Below are positions 30,463 to 40,975 of a DNA stretch of 64,000 bases, in pieces (the first letter of the stretch is position 1; every line of letters starts with the position of its first letter). The stretch comes from Mycobacterium saskatchewanense (GTDB taxonomy: Bacteria; Actinomycetota; Actinomycetes; Mycobacteriales; Mycobacteriaceae). The notes under the pieces were generated by a model, which ran no database searches, was not told the DNA's origin, and was given only the letters and a program-made list of their open reading frames with translations. A program made the position numbers and the translations under genes. The stretch covers positions 186,001-250,000 of the forward strand of contig NZ_AP022573.1 of NCBI RefSeq assembly GCF_010729105.1, read 5' to 3'.

Positions 30463-31242
30463 TCAGGTGAACCGGAACCACCGCAGCGCGGCCAGCGCCG
30501 CCAGCGCGCCCCACACCGCCAGCACCACGACGCCGAACCAGTCCACCGACAACGCCATCGCCCGCGAGAGGGCCTCGGTCAGCGCCCCGGACGGGGTGAG
30601 CCGGGACAGCCATTTCACCGAGGCCGGGATCATCCGCGTTTCGACGGTCAGTGCGCCGAGCCCGGCGAACACGAACCACATCAGGTTGGCGACGGCCAGC
30701 ACGATCTCGGCGCGCAGCGTGCCGCCGAGCAACAGCCCCAGCGCCGCGAAGCCCGCGGTGCCCAGCGCGATCACCGCCGCGCCCAATGCCAGCGCGGCCG
30801 GGGCGGGCCGCCAGCCGAGCGCAAACCCGATGGCGCCCAGGATGATCGACTGCAGGAACACCGTCGTGATCACGGCCAGGGACTTGCCGGCGATGATGCC
30901 CCACACCGGCAGCGGGGTGGCCCCGAGCCGTTTCAGCGCCCCATACCTGCGATCGAACGCCACGGCGATCGCCTGCCCGGTGAACGCGGTGGAGATCACC
31001 GCCAGCGCCATGATGACGGGCACGAATGTGGCGGCACGGTTGTGGCCGAACTCGCCGAACGGTAGGAGCGTGAGCCCGACCAGCAGCGTGATCGGGATGA
31101 ACATGGTGAGCAGCAGCTGCTCGCCGTTGCGCAGCAGGAGCTTGAGCTCCAGCCCGAACTGGGCGGCCAGCATCTTCGACACCGCGTTCGGTCGCGGGTC
31201 GGGGGAGAAGGTGCCCGGCGGGAAGACATTCGATTCGGTCAC
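30463..31242 (-). CDS. ABC transporter permease (ABC-2 type)
   Basis: A 259-residue permease with about six transmembrane helices and the ABC-2 pattern (ALKRLGATPLPVWGIIAGKS, then a C-terminal helix before WFRF). It matches Rv1457c. The GTG start (31240-31242) overlaps the ATPase gene stop (GTGA). With the ATPase it forms an exporter; the cargo is unknown. Position next to mptB suggests envelope-related export, which is only inference from context. Confidence 0.88.
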   Translation of the reverse strand: MTESNVFPPGTFSPDPRPNAVSKMLAAQFGLELKLLLRNGEQLLLTMFIPITLLVGLTLLPFGEFGHNRAATFVPVIMALAVISTAFTGQAIAVAFDRRYGALKRLGATPLPVWGIIAGKSLAVITTVFLQSIILGAIGFALGWRPAPAALALGAAVIALGTAGFAALGLLLGGTLRAEIVLAVANLMWFVFAGLGALTVETRMIPASVKWLSRLTPSGALTEALSRAMALSVDWFGVVVLAVWGALAALAALRWFRFT

Positions 31243-32186
31243 TGCCGCAACTTCCTGCCGGTGAGGTCGAGGAACACATCCTCGAGGCTGCGTTGTTCGA
31301 CGCGCATGTCGGTGGCGAGGACGTCGATCTGGGCGCACCACGCGGTGACGGTCGCCAGCACCTGCGGGTCGACCGGGCCCTCGACCAGGTACTCGCCGGG
31401 CGTCACCTCGGTCGCCTTGTAGTCCTCCGGCAGGGCCGACGACAGCAGCGACAGGTCGAGCCGCGGCGGCGCGCTGAACCGCAGCTGATCCTTCGCGCCG
31501 GCGCGCATCAGCTCCGTCGGCGTGCCCGCCGCGACCGTTTCCCCGTGGTCGATGATGACCAGCCGGTCGGCGAGTTCTTCGGCCTCCTTGAGCTGGTGGG
31601 TGGTGAGCAGCACCGTCACCCCGTCGCGCCGCAGCGCGTCGATGAGCTCCCACACCAGCAGCCGCGCGTGCGCGTCCATGCCGGCGGTGGGTTCGTCGAG
31701 GAACACCAGCTCCGGGCGGCCGACCAGCGCGCACGCCAGCGCTAGCCGCTGTTGCTGGCCGCCGGACAGCCGCCGGTAGGTCGTGCGGGCGGCGTCGGTC
31801 AGGCCCAGGGTGTCCAGCAGCCATGCCGGATCCAGGGGATCGGCGGCGTAGGACGCCACCAGGTTGAGCATCTCCCCGGCCCGCGCCGCCGGGTAGCCGC
31901 CGCCGCCCTGCAACATCACGCCGATGCGGGCGCGCAGCCGGGCGTTGTCGGTGACCGGGTTCAGTCCGAGCACCTCGATGGTGCCCTCGTCCGGGCGCGC
32001 GAAGCCCTCGCACATCTCGACGGTGGTGGTCTTGCCGGCGCCGTTGGGCCCGAGCAGGGCAAGGACCTCGGCCGCGTGCACCTCCAGGTCGAGGTTGCGG
32101 ACGGCCTCGACGGCGGTCGCGCCGGAACCGTAGCGCTTGCTCACCCCGCGCAGGCGCACGACCGTTTCGGTGATCTTCGAGGTCAC
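31239..32186 (-). CDS. ABC transporter ATP-binding protein
   Basis: A 315-residue ATPase of the DrrA/CcmA-like exporter type. Walker A is [12 protein letters not shown] (about residues 44-55), the signature is RLSGGQQQRLALACAL, and Walker B is LVFLDEPTAGMD. An extra C-terminal domain of about 90 residues follows. It matches Rv1458c. Its GTG start overlaps the mptB stop and its own stop overlaps the permease start, so mptB, ATPase and permease form one coupled operon. Confidence 0.92.
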   Translation of the reverse strand: MTSKITETVVRLRGVSKRYGSGATAVEAVRNLDLEVHAAEVLALLGPNGAGKTTTVEMCEGFARPDEGTIEVLGLNPVTDNARLRARIGVMLQGGGGYPAARAGEMLNLVASYAADPLDPAWLLDTLGLTDAARTTYRRLSGGQQQRLALACALVGRPELVFLDEPTAGMDAHARLLVWELIDALRRDGVTVLLTTHQLKEAEELADRLVIIDHGETVAAGTPTELMRAGAKDQLRFSAPPRLDLSLLSSALPEDYKATEVTPGEYLVEGPVDPQVLATVTAWCAQIDVLATDMRVEQRSLEDVFLDLTGRKLRQ

Positions 32187-33898
32187 GTGGAATCAGCGTA
32201 GGCGTCGTCCGGCGCGGCCGTCGCTCGCGGGGCCTCGGCGGTCGCGGCGGCCACGGCGGGCGATCCCGCAGCGGCGGCGGGCGGGAGATCGGCGTCCCGG
32301 CCCTCGCCGGGGAGCCGCCGCCACGGCAGGCGGGTGTACGTCAGCGCGATGAGCACCACCACGATGAGGGTGCTGGCCAGGGTCGCGTCGACGATCTGGA
32401 ACAGCGCGAAGCGGTCGCCGTTGGCCGTGGGGCCGAAGATGCCGACGACGAGGGTGACGACGATCGCCGCCACGCGGAAACCCGGGCGGGTCGCCCAGGC
32501 GGCCAGCGGGATGATGGCCCACAGCAGGTACCAGGGCTGCACCACGGGGAAGAGCAGCACGGTGACGCCCAGGGCCACGCCCAGGCCGCCGATCGGGTGC
32601 AGCCGGCCGCGGAAGACGGCCACCAGCAACCACGTCACCATCACGGTGATGATCAGCACGCCGATGCCACGCGTCAGGCCCAGCACCGCGGTGGTGTGGT
32701 CGCCGAGGCCCAGCAGGATGCCCACCTGTCCGGTGCCGAGCGCGAGCAGCGTCGGCGGCGACATCCAACTGCGCACGACGTTGGCGGTGCCCAGGGTGTA
32801 GATCCAGCCGAAACCGAGCCCGCTCGCCCATCCGACGACCGCCATGACGGCCAGCGACAGCGCGGTCATGGCGCCGCCCGCCGCCAGCAGCGCCCGCAGG
32901 TTCCCCCCGCAGCGGTGGGCCAGCGCCATCGTGACGAACCCGAGTGCCAGCAGCGACGGCAGCTTCACCTGCGACGACAGGATGATCAGTACGGCGCCGG
33001 CCAGCAGCAGGCCCAGCGGTTCCCAGTCGGGTCCGGGCCGCCAGGAGGCCGGCAGAAGCTTCGGCGAGTCGATCCCGCGCAGCGCGTACTCGGCCCCGGC
33101 CAGCATGAGGCCGAGCATCAGTGCCTCGTTGTGCACACCGGCCACCAGGTGCATGATCAGCAGCGGATTGGCCGCGCCCAGCCACAACGCGCTGACCTCG
33201 GCGACGCCGCAGCGCCGCGCCAGCCGCGGGGTGGCCCATACGATCAGCCCCACGCCGGCGAGCTCCACCAGCCGGTGACATAGCACCGCGGCGACGATGT
33301 TTTCGCCTGTCAGCGCCGAGATGCCCCGCCCGATCCACAGGAAGAGCGGGCCATACGGCGCCGGCGTCTCCCGCCAGAGCGTCGGCACGGACAGCGTGAA
33401 CACGTGCGACAGGCCGAGCCCGGACGCCGGGCCCACCCGGTACGGGTCGAGCCCCTCGAGCGAGATCTGGCTCTGCGCCAGGTAGGAGTAGACGTCCTTG
33501 CTGTACATCGGCGGTGCAATCAGCAGCGGCAGCACCCACAGCAGCAGCGTGCGGTCGAGATCGCCGCGCGACATCCGCCTGCTGCCGAGCGCGAACCGCC
33601 CGAGCATCAGCCAGCCGAGCGCCATCATGACCGCGCCGGTGGTCGTCATCGTCAGCGACACGGTCTGGATCCGGGAGGGCAGGTTCAGCAGCCGCACCCC
33701 GAACGTGGGGTCCTGCACGACGGGCCGGGCCCCGGCCCCCAGCGCGCCGATCCCCATCAGCACCGTGCCGGTGGCGCCGAACAGGCGGGTGCGGCGCAGC
33801 GCGGTGAGCTCGGTAGCGTTCAGCGGCGAGCCGACCGCCTGCTCGTCGCCGTGCAGGCTGGCGATCGACGAGCTCAGCGAGTGGTGGCGGGCTGCCAT
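32183..33898 (-). CDS. mptB: Alpha-(1->6) mannopyranosyltransferase MptB
   Basis: A 571-residue polytopic GT-C glycosyltransferase with 12 or more hydrophobic segments, orthologous to Rv1459c/MptB. MptB initiates the alpha-1,6-mannan core of lipomannan in corynebacteria. The GT-C acidic loop region is visible after the first helices (MYSKDVYSYLAQSQISLEGL). The C-terminus has a Pro/Ala-rich cytosolic tail. It is the first gene of the operon with the ABC transporter. Divergent sufR begins about 110 bases away. Confidence 0.85.
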   Translation of the reverse strand: MAARHHSLSSSIASLHGDEQAVGSPLNATELTALRRTRLFGATGTVLMGIGALGAGARPVVQDPTFGVRLLNLPSRIQTVSLTMTTTGAVMMALGWLMLGRFALGSRRMSRGDLDRTLLLWVLPLLIAPPMYSKDVYSYLAQSQISLEGLDPYRVGPASGLGLSHVFTLSVPTLWRETPAPYGPLFLWIGRGISALTGENIVAAVLCHRLVELAGVGLIVWATPRLARRCGVAEVSALWLGAANPLLIMHLVAGVHNEALMLGLMLAGAEYALRGIDSPKLLPASWRPGPDWEPLGLLLAGAVLIILSSQVKLPSLLALGFVTMALAHRCGGNLRALLAAGGAMTALSLAVMAVVGWASGLGFGWIYTLGTANVVRSWMSPPTLLALGTGQVGILLGLGDHTTAVLGLTRGIGVLIITVMVTWLLVAVFRGRLHPIGGLGVALGVTVLLFPVVQPWYLLWAIIPLAAWATRPGFRVAAIVVTLVVGIFGPTANGDRFALFQIVDATLASTLIVVVLIALTYTRLPWRRLPGEGRDADLPPAAAAGSPAVAAATAEAPRATAAPDDAYADST

Positions 33899-33994
33899 CA
33901 GAGCAGCGTAGCGGCAGGCACACGACCGGGTCCGGGTGTGACCAGCGCAACCGCGACAGAGGGGACCCTCGCTAGACCGATCCCCGGAATTGCG

Positions 33995-34011
33995 TCACAC
34001 TGGTGTTGTGA
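33995..34011 (+). promoter_or_regulatory. SufR operator overlapping the sufR start
   Basis: ACACT-GGTGT-TGTGA at 33997-34011 matches the inverted repeat I recall as the reported M. tuberculosis SufR operator (ACACT-N5-TGTGA). Flanking bases extend the dyad to TCACA (33995-33999) and TGTGA (34007-34011). The right half-site overlaps the GTG start of sufR at 34008-34010, so bound repressor would block transcription or translation start of the whole suf operon. Confidence 0.7.
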
Positions 34012-34754
34012 AAATCCCCGCGGCATCGGCGCTGGCCGCCGGCCCGGTCCCCGACAAGCAGACCCGTCGGGCGATCGTGCGGCTGCTGGTGGAGTCCGGA
34101 TCGATCACCGCTGGCGAGATCGGTGACCGGCTGGGCCTGTCGGCCGCGGGTGTCCGGCGCCACCTGGACGCGCTGATCGAGGCCGGCGACGCCGAATCCG
34201 CCCCCGCCGCGGCGTGGCAACAGGTGGGGCGCGGGCGGCCGGCGAAGCGTTACCGGCTGACGTCGGCCGGCCGGGCGAAGCTCGACCACGCCTACGACGA
34301 CCTGGCGGCGGCGGCCATGCGGCAGCTGCGGGCCATCGGCGGCGAGGCGGCGGTGCAGACGTTCGCGCGGCAGCGCATCGACGCCATCCTCGCCGACGTC
34401 GCGCCCGCCGACGGCGCGGCCGAGGCGGACATCGAGGAGGCTGCGGAGCGGATCGCCGCCGCGTTGACCGAGGCCGGGTACGTGGCGACCACCGCGCGGG
34501 TGGGCGGGCCGATTCACGGCGTGCAGATCTGCCAGCATCACTGCCCGGTGTCGCACGTCGCCGAGGAGTTCCCGGAGCTGTGTGACGCCGAGAAGCAGGC
34601 GATGGCCGAGGTCCTCGGCACCCACGTGCAGCGGCTGGCGACGATCGTCAACGGCAACTGCGCGTGCACCACCCACGTTCCCCTGACCCAGACACCGAGC
34701 ACGGCGCCCAGCCCGCGTCGAGACAGCACAAGCAACGAAGGAGCGTCGTTATGA
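34008..34754 (+). CDS. sufR: Fe-S cluster-sensing repressor SufR
   Basis: A 248-residue winged-helix regulator (N-terminal HTH around [20 protein letters not shown]) with C-terminal cysteines in [19 protein letters not shown] and NGNCACTT, suited to bind an Fe-S cluster. It corresponds to Rv1460. The GTG at 34008 has no ribosome site and lies within the operator, suggesting leaderless or near-leaderless translation; a TTG 18 bases upstream is less likely. Its ATGA overlap with sufB places it first in the operon it controls, fitting autoregulation by cluster status. Confidence 0.88.
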   Translation: MKIPAASALAAGPVPDKQTRRAIVRLLVESGSITAGEIGDRLGLSAAGVRRHLDALIEAGDAESAPAAAWQQVGRGRPAKRYRLTSAGRAKLDHAYDDLAAAAMRQLRAIGGEAAVQTFARQRIDAILADVAPADGAAEADIEEAAERIAAALTEAGYVATTARVGGPIHGVQICQHHCPVSHVAEEFPELCDAEKQAMAEVLGTHVQRLATIVNGNCACTTHVPLTQTPSTAPSPRRDSTSNEGASL

Positions 34755-36202
34755 CCCTGGAGGTCGACAAAGTCGCGATCGAGGCCACCGAGCCGTTGAC
34801 GCAGGAGCAGGCGATCGCCTCGCTGGGCCGCTACGGCTACGGCTGGGCGGACTCCGACATCGCGGGCGCCAGCGCGCTGCGCGGGCTGTCCGAGGCGGTG
34901 GTCCGCGACATCTCCGCCAAGAAGAACGAGCCCGAGTGGATGCTGCACACCCGGCTGAAGGCGCTGCGGATCTTCGACCGCAAGCCGATGCCGAACTGGG
35001 GCTCGGACCTGTCCGGCATCGACTTCGACAACATCAAGTACTTCGTGCGCTCGACCGAGAAGCAGGCGGCGTCGTGGGACGACCTGCCGGAGGACATCCG
35101 CAACACCTACGACCGGCTGGGGATCCCCGAGGCCGAGAAGCAGCGCCTGGTGGCGGGCGTCGCGGCCCAGTACGAGTCCGAGGTGGTGTACCACCAGATC
35201 CGCGAGGACCTGGAGTCCCAGGGCGTCATCTTCGTCGACACCGACACGGGCCTGCGCGAGCACGAGGAGCTGTTCCGGCAGTACTTCGGCACCGTGATCC
35301 CGGCCGGGGACAACAAGTTCTCCGCGCTCAACACCGCGGTGTGGAGCGGCGGCTCGTTCATCTACGTTCCGCCTGGCGTGCGCGTCGACATCCCGCTGCA
35401 GGCTTACTTCCGGATCAACACCGAGAACATGGGCCAGTTCGAGCGGACGCTGATCGTCGTCGACGAAAACGCGTACGTCCACTACGTCGAGGGCTGCACC
35501 GCGCCCATCTACACGTCGGACTCGCTGCACTCGGCCGTGGTGGAGATCATCGTCAAGCCCGGCGGCCGTTGTCGTTACACGACCATCCAGAACTGGTCGA
35601 ACAACGTCTACAACCTGGTGACCAAGCGGGCCCGCGCCGAGGCCGGCGCCACCATGGAGTGGGTCGACGGCAACATCGGCTCCAAGGTCACCATGAAATA
35701 CCCCGCCGTCTGGATGACCGGCGAGCACGCCAAGGGCGAGGTGCTGTCGGTGGCGTTCGCGGGCGAGGGCCAGCACCAGGACGCCGGCGCCAAGATGCTG
35801 CACCTGGCGCCGAACACGTCGAGCAACATCGTCTCGAAGTCGGTGGCCCGCGGCGGCGGCCGCACCTCCTACCGCGGCCTCGTGCAGGTGAACAAGGGTG
35901 CGCACGGGTCGCGTTCCAGCGTGAAATGCGATGCGCTGCTGGTGGACTCGATCAGCCGCAGCGATACCTATCCGTACGTCGACATCCGCGAGGACGACGT
36001 CACCATGGGCCACGAGGCCACGGTGTCCAAGGTCAGCGAGAACCAGCTGTTCTACCTGATGAGCCGCGGGCTCACCGAGGAGGAGGCGATGGCCATGGTG
36101 GTCCGCGGCTTCGTCGAGCCGATCGCCAAGGAGCTGCCCATGGAGTACGCCCTGGAGCTCAACCGGCTGATCGAGCTGCAGATGGAGGGCTCGGTCGGAT
36201 GA
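34751..36202 (+). CDS. sufB: Fe-S cluster scaffold SufB (no intein)
   Basis: A 483-residue SufB, the scaffold on which the SufBC2D complex builds [4Fe-4S] clusters. The conserved core runs [20 protein letters not shown], then [10 protein letters not shown] with Cys249, then [20 protein letters not shown]. In M. tuberculosis an intein interrupts SufB just before the Cys of the EGCTAPIY motif; here the coding sequence is continuous through that site. The ATG overlaps the sufR stop and the 3' end overlaps sufD. Confidence 0.96.
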   Translation: MTLEVDKVAIEATEPLTQEQAIASLGRYGYGWADSDIAGASALRGLSEAVVRDISAKKNEPEWMLHTRLKALRIFDRKPMPNWGSDLSGIDFDNIKYFVRSTEKQAASWDDLPEDIRNTYDRLGIPEAEKQRLVAGVAAQYESEVVYHQIREDLESQGVIFVDTDTGLREHEELFRQYFGTVIPAGDNKFSALNTAVWSGGSFIYVPPGVRVDIPLQAYFRINTENMGQFERTLIVVDENAYVHYVEGCTAPIYTSDSLHSAVVEIIVKPGGRCRYTTIQNWSNNVYNLVTKRARAEAGATMEWVDGNIGSKVTMKYPAVWMTGEHAKGEVLSVAFAGEGQHQDAGAKMLHLAPNTSSNIVSKSVARGGGRTSYRGLVQVNKGAHGSRSSVKCDALLVDSISRSDTYPYVDIREDDVTMGHEATVSKVSENQLFYLMSRGLTEEEAMAMVVRGFVEPIAKELPMEYALELNRLIELQMEGSVG

Positions 36203-37362
36203 CGGCTGCGGCAGCCCTGAACAAGGGGGAGTTGTTCGCGTCGTTCGACGTGGATGCCTTCGAGGTCCCCAGCGGCCGCGACGAGATCTGGCGGTTCACC
36301 CCGCTGCGGCGGCTGCGCGGCCTGCACGACGGTTCCGCACACGCCACCGGCAGCGCGCGCATCGAGGTCGCCGAACGGGAGGGCGTGCGGGTCGAGACGG
36401 TGCGGCGTGGCGACGAGCGGCTGGGAGAGGCCGGCGTTCCGACCGACCGTGTTGCGGCGCAAGCGTTTTCGTCGTTCAACTCCGCGACCGTGGTCACCGT
36501 CGGCCGTGACACGCGGGTCGTCGAGCCGGTCGGCATCACCGTGGCGGGGCCCGGCGAGGGTGCGGTGGCCTACGGCCACCTGCAGATCCGGGTCGAGGAG
36601 CTCGGCGAGGTCGTCGTCGTCATCGACCACCGCGGCAGCGGAACGTACGCCGACAACCTCGAATTCGTCGTCGGCGACGCCGCCCGGCTCACCGTCGTGT
36701 GGATCGCGGACTGGGCCGACGACATGGTCCACCTGTCGGCCCAGCACGCCAAGCTCGGCAAGGACGCGGTGCTGCGCCACGTCACCGTGACGCTGGGCGG
36801 TGAAATAGTGCGGATGTCGGCCACCGTGCGCTTCGCCGCCCCGGGTGGGGATGCCGAGCTGTTGGGGCTGTACTTCGCCGACGCCGGCCAGCACCTCGAG
36901 TCACGGCTGCTGGTCGACCACGCGCAACCGAACTGCCGGTCCAACGTGCTCTACAAGGGTGCGCTGCAAGGGGATCCGGCATCGCATGCCCCCGACGCGC
37001 ACACCGTCTGGGTGGGCGACGTGCTGATCCGCGCCGCCGCCACCGGTACCGACACCTTCGAGGTCAACCGCAACCTCGTGCTGACCGACGGCGCGCGGGC
37101 CGACTCGGTGCCCAACCTCGAGATCGAGACCGGCGAGATCGCCGGGGCCGGGCACGCCAGCGCCACGGGACGTTTCGACGACGAGCAATTGTTCTACCTG
37201 CGTTCCCGCGGCATTCCCGAAGACCAGGCCCGCCGGCTGGTGGTGCGCGGCTTCTTCGGTGAGATCATCTCCAAGATCGCGGTGCCGGACATCCGGGAAC
37301 GCCTCACCGCGGCCATCGAAAACGAGTTGGCGAAGACAGAATCGAGAGCAACAGCGTCATGA
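36199..37362 (+). CDS. sufD: Fe-S cluster assembly protein SufD
   Basis: A 387-residue SufB paralogue that completes the SufBC2D complex. Beta-helix core motifs include [21 protein letters not shown], split here by [10 protein letters not shown], and the C-terminal [20 protein letters not shown] shared with SufB. The ATG overlaps the sufB stop by 4 bases and the stop overlaps sufC by 4. Confidence 0.94.
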   Translation: MTAAAALNKGELFASFDVDAFEVPSGRDEIWRFTPLRRLRGLHDGSAHATGSARIEVAEREGVRVETVRRGDERLGEAGVPTDRVAAQAFSSFNSATVVTVGRDTRVVEPVGITVAGPGEGAVAYGHLQIRVEELGEVVVVIDHRGSGTYADNLEFVVGDAARLTVVWIADWADDMVHLSAQHAKLGKDAVLRHVTVTLGGEIVRMSATVRFAAPGGDAELLGLYFADAGQHLESRLLVDHAQPNCRSNVLYKGALQGDPASHAPDAHTVWVGDVLIRAAATGTDTFEVNRNLVLTDGARADSVPNLEIETGEIAGAGHASATGRFDDEQLFYLRSRGIPEDQARRLVVRGFFGEIISKIAVPDIRERLTAAIENELAKTESRATAS

Positions 37363-38138
37363 CGACCCTGGAAATTAAAGACCTGCACGTCAGCGTCGAG
37401 GACGTGAACGCCCCCGAGGGCGGGCGCGAAATCCCCATCCTCAACGGCGTCAACCTGACGATCAATTCCGGCGAGACCCACGCGGTGATGGGCCCCAACG
37501 GGTCCGGCAAGTCGACGTTGTCCTACGCCATCGCCGGACATCCGAAGTACCGGGTGACGTCGGGCTCGATCACGCTGGACGGGCAGAACGTCCTGGACAT
37601 GAGCGTCGACGAGCGCGCCCGCGCCGGCCTGTTCCTCGCCATGCAGTACCCGGTCGAGGTGCCGGGAGTGTCGATGTCGAACTTCCTGCGCAGCGCCGCC
37701 ACCGCCGTCCGCGGTGAGCCCCCGAAACTGCGGCTGTGGGTCAAGGAGGTCAAGGCGGCGATGTCCGACCTCGGCATCGACCCGGCGTTCGCCGAACGCA
37801 GTGTCAACGAGGGCTTTTCGGGCGGGGAGAAGAAGCGCCACGAGATCCTGCAGCTGGACCTGCTGAAGCCGAAGATCGCGATCCTCGACGAGACCGACTC
37901 CGGCCTGGACGTGGACGCGCTGCGCGTGGTCAGCGAGGGCGTCAACCGTTACGCCGAAACCGAGCACGGCGGCATCCTGCTGATCACGCACTACACCCGC
38001 ATCCTGCGCTACATCCGCCCGCAGTTCGTGCACGTGTTCGTCGGTGGCCGCATCATCGAGTCCGGCGGCCCGGAACTGGCCGACGTGCTGGAAGAGAACG
38101 GCTACGAGCGCTTCACGCAAGCCGCCGCGGGGGCGTAG
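37359..38138 (+). CDS. sufC: Fe-S cluster assembly ATPase SufC
   Basis: A 259-residue ABC-type ATPase powering SufBCD. Walker A is GPNGSGKST (residues 45-53), the signature is GFSGGEKKRHEI, and Walker B is IAILDETDSGLD, with the SufC-typical Asp-Glu-Thr sequence. No membrane domain exists; it acts in the cytosol with SufB and SufD. Confidence 0.96.
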   Translation: MTTLEIKDLHVSVEDVNAPEGGREIPILNGVNLTINSGETHAVMGPNGSGKSTLSYAIAGHPKYRVTSGSITLDGQNVLDMSVDERARAGLFLAMQYPVEVPGVSMSNFLRSAATAVRGEPPKLRLWVKEVKAAMSDLGIDPAFAERSVNEGFSGGEKKRHEILQLDLLKPKIAILDETDSGLDVDALRVVSEGVNRYAETEHGGILLITHYTRILRYIRPQFVHVFVGGRIIESGGPELADVLEENGYERFTQAAAGA

Positions 38139-39389
<1,251 letters not shown>

Positions 39390-39391
39390 CG

Positions 39392-39904
39392 TTGCGCCTG
39401 GAACAGATGTATCAGGACGTGATCCTCGATCACTACAAGCATCCGCAGCACCGCGGGTTGCGGGAGCCGTTCGCCGCGCAGGTGCATCACGTCAACCCCG
39501 TCTGCGGCGATGAGGTCACCCTGCGGGTCGCGCTCTCCGACGACGGCGAGCGCGTCGCCGACGTCTCGTACGACGGGCAGGGCTGCTCGATCAGCCAGGC
39601 GGCCACGTCGGTGCTCACCCAGCAGGTGATCGGCCACAGCGTGACCGAGGCGCTCGAGACCGTCGCCGCCTTCACCGAGATGGTCTCCTCGCGCGGCACC
39701 GTCGAGGGCGACGAGGACGTGCTCGGTGACGGGGTCGCGTTCTCGGGCGTGGCCAAATACCCGGCGCGGGTGAAGTGCGCGCTGCTGGGGTGGATGGCGT
39801 TCAAAGATGCGCTGGCCCGGGCCAGCGCGGAAAAACACGCGCTGGCGCCGGCCAGCGAGGCTTTCGAGGAGGTTACCGATGAGCGAGACCGCCGCACCGG
39901 ATGA
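39392..39904 (+). CDS. sufU: SufU-type sulfur transfer protein
   Basis: A 170-residue IscU/SufU-fold protein, the zinc-dependent sulfurtransferase partner of SufS in Gram-positives. Zn/acceptor residues are Cys38 and Asp40 (VCGDE), Cys65 (GQGCSIS) and Cys129 (VKCALL). The TTG start follows sufS by 2 bases. A 19-base sequence is imperfectly repeated 30 bases apart (39809-39827 and 39839-39857), adding about ten residues (RASAEKHALA) that I do not recall in the M. tuberculosis protein. It overlaps sufT by 26 bases. Confidence 0.92.
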   Translation: MRLEQMYQDVILDHYKHPQHRGLREPFAAQVHHVNPVCGDEVTLRVALSDDGERVADVSYDGQGCSISQAATSVLTQQVIGHSVTEALETVAAFTEMVSSRGTVEGDEDVLGDGVAFSGVAKYPARVKCALLGWMAFKDALARASAEKHALAPASEAFEEVTDERDRRTG

Positions 39905-40226
39905 GGAACTGCTCGCCGACGTCGAGGAGGCGATGCGCGACGTGGTCGACCCCGAGCTGGGCATCAACGTGGTCGACCTGGGGCTGGTCTACGGCATGAA
40001 CCTCGAGGAGGGCGACGACGGCACCGTCGCCCTGATCGACATGACGTTGACGTCGGCGGCCTGCCCGCTGACCGACGTCATCGAGGACCAGTCGCGCAGC
40101 GCGCTGGTGGGCAGCGGCCTGGTCGACGACCTGCGGATCAACTGGGTGTGGAACCCGCCGTGGGGCCCGGACAAGATCACCGAGGACGGCCGGGAGCAAC
40201 TGCGCGCCTTGGGGTTCACGGTCTGA
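39879..40226 (+). CDS. sufT: SufT / MIP18-family (DUF59) Fe-S assembly factor
   Basis: A 115-residue DUF59 protein. The N-terminal VVDPELGINVVDLGLVY motif and DMTLTSAACPLTD with the reactive Cys62 are conserved; the C-terminal NPPWGPDKI is typical. DUF59 proteins help mature Fe-S enzymes. GAGGAGG precedes the ATG inside the end of sufU. It corresponds to Rv1466 and is the last gene of the suf operon. Confidence 0.92.
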   Translation: MSETAAPDEELLADVEEAMRDVVDPELGINVVDLGLVYGMNLEEGDDGTVALIDMTLTSAACPLTDVIEDQSRSALVGSGLVDDLRINWVWNPPWGPDKITEDGREQLRALGFTV

Positions 40227-40237
40227 CCAGCTCCGTC

Positions 40238-40975
40238 CTACAGGTGTAGGTGCGGGAGGTGGGGGATGTGCAGGTGGTGGTGCGGCGCCCCCATCGGAGG
40301 GCACTGCTGCAGGCTGATCGTCACCGCGCGCAGCGCGCCGGCGTCGTCGGTGCCCTGAGCGCCCATGCACGTGCCGTTCGCGATCGCCTGTGCGTTGGAC
40401 ACCGTCTGTTTCTGGTAGGACGTCGAGTCGGCGACGGTCACGCTGGTGGGACCGCCCGTGCCGATCCCGCTGACCTCGAACGTGTTGCCTGCGACCGAGG
40501 CGACGGTGCCGTAGAAGCCGGCCGGTGGCGGGCACTTGCCGCCGACGGCCGGGGCGATCGTCACCGCCTGCGCGGTGATCCCCGCGCCTGGTGCGCTCTG
40601 CGGGGTGGCCCGGACGTTCACGCAGCTGCCCGCGGTCACGTCGCTGCGCTGGGCCGCGGTTACCTGGAACACCGGTGTGGTGGGGGTGAAGTCGACCGTG
40701 GCCGACCCGGTTCGCGTGCGGAGCGCGATCGTGTCACCCGACACTGACTGCACCATGCCCTCGACGTAGTCCTTGGCCGTCGGCGGGGGCGGTGGTCCCG
40801 GCGGTGCGGCGCTCGGCGCCGGGGGGATTGCGGACACCGTCGGCTTGCCGGTGTTGCTCGCCGTGTCGTTCGAGCGCCCGCACATGGTGAGTCCCAGGGC
40901 TACCAGCGCGATGACGAGCGCCGCCCCCGCGAACCGGAGCAGTCGAGGGCTCAGTGGCCCTGCGGCTTCCCGCAT
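40238..40975 (-). CDS. DUF5666 exported protein with His-rich tail
   Basis: A 245-residue exported protein. One N-terminal hydrophobic helix (ALVIALVALGLTMC) ends at a cysteine that could be lipidated, although the -1 Met is atypical for a lipobox. A Pro-rich linker is followed by two DUF5666-like repeats (VEGMVQSVSGDTIAL... and YGTVASVAGNTFEVS...), each ending in a GSC or GTC cysteine. The C-terminus is a metal-ligand-like run, APHHHLHIPHLPHLHL. The ATG (40973-40975) has GAGGG upstream and overlaps the neighbouring paralogue by 25 bases. Substrate and function are unknown. Confidence 0.7.
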   Translation of the reverse strand: MREAAGPLSPRLLRFAGAALVIALVALGLTMCGRSNDTASNTGKPTVSAIPPAPSAAPPGPPPPPTAKDYVEGMVQSVSGDTIALRTRTGSATVDFTPTTPVFQVTAAQRSDVTAGSCVNVRATPQSAPGAGITAQAVTIAPAVGGKCPPPAGFYGTVASVAGNTFEVSGIGTGGPTSVTVADSTSYQKQTVSNAQAIANGTCMGAQGTDDAGALRAVTISLQQCPPMGAPHHHLHIPHLPHLHL

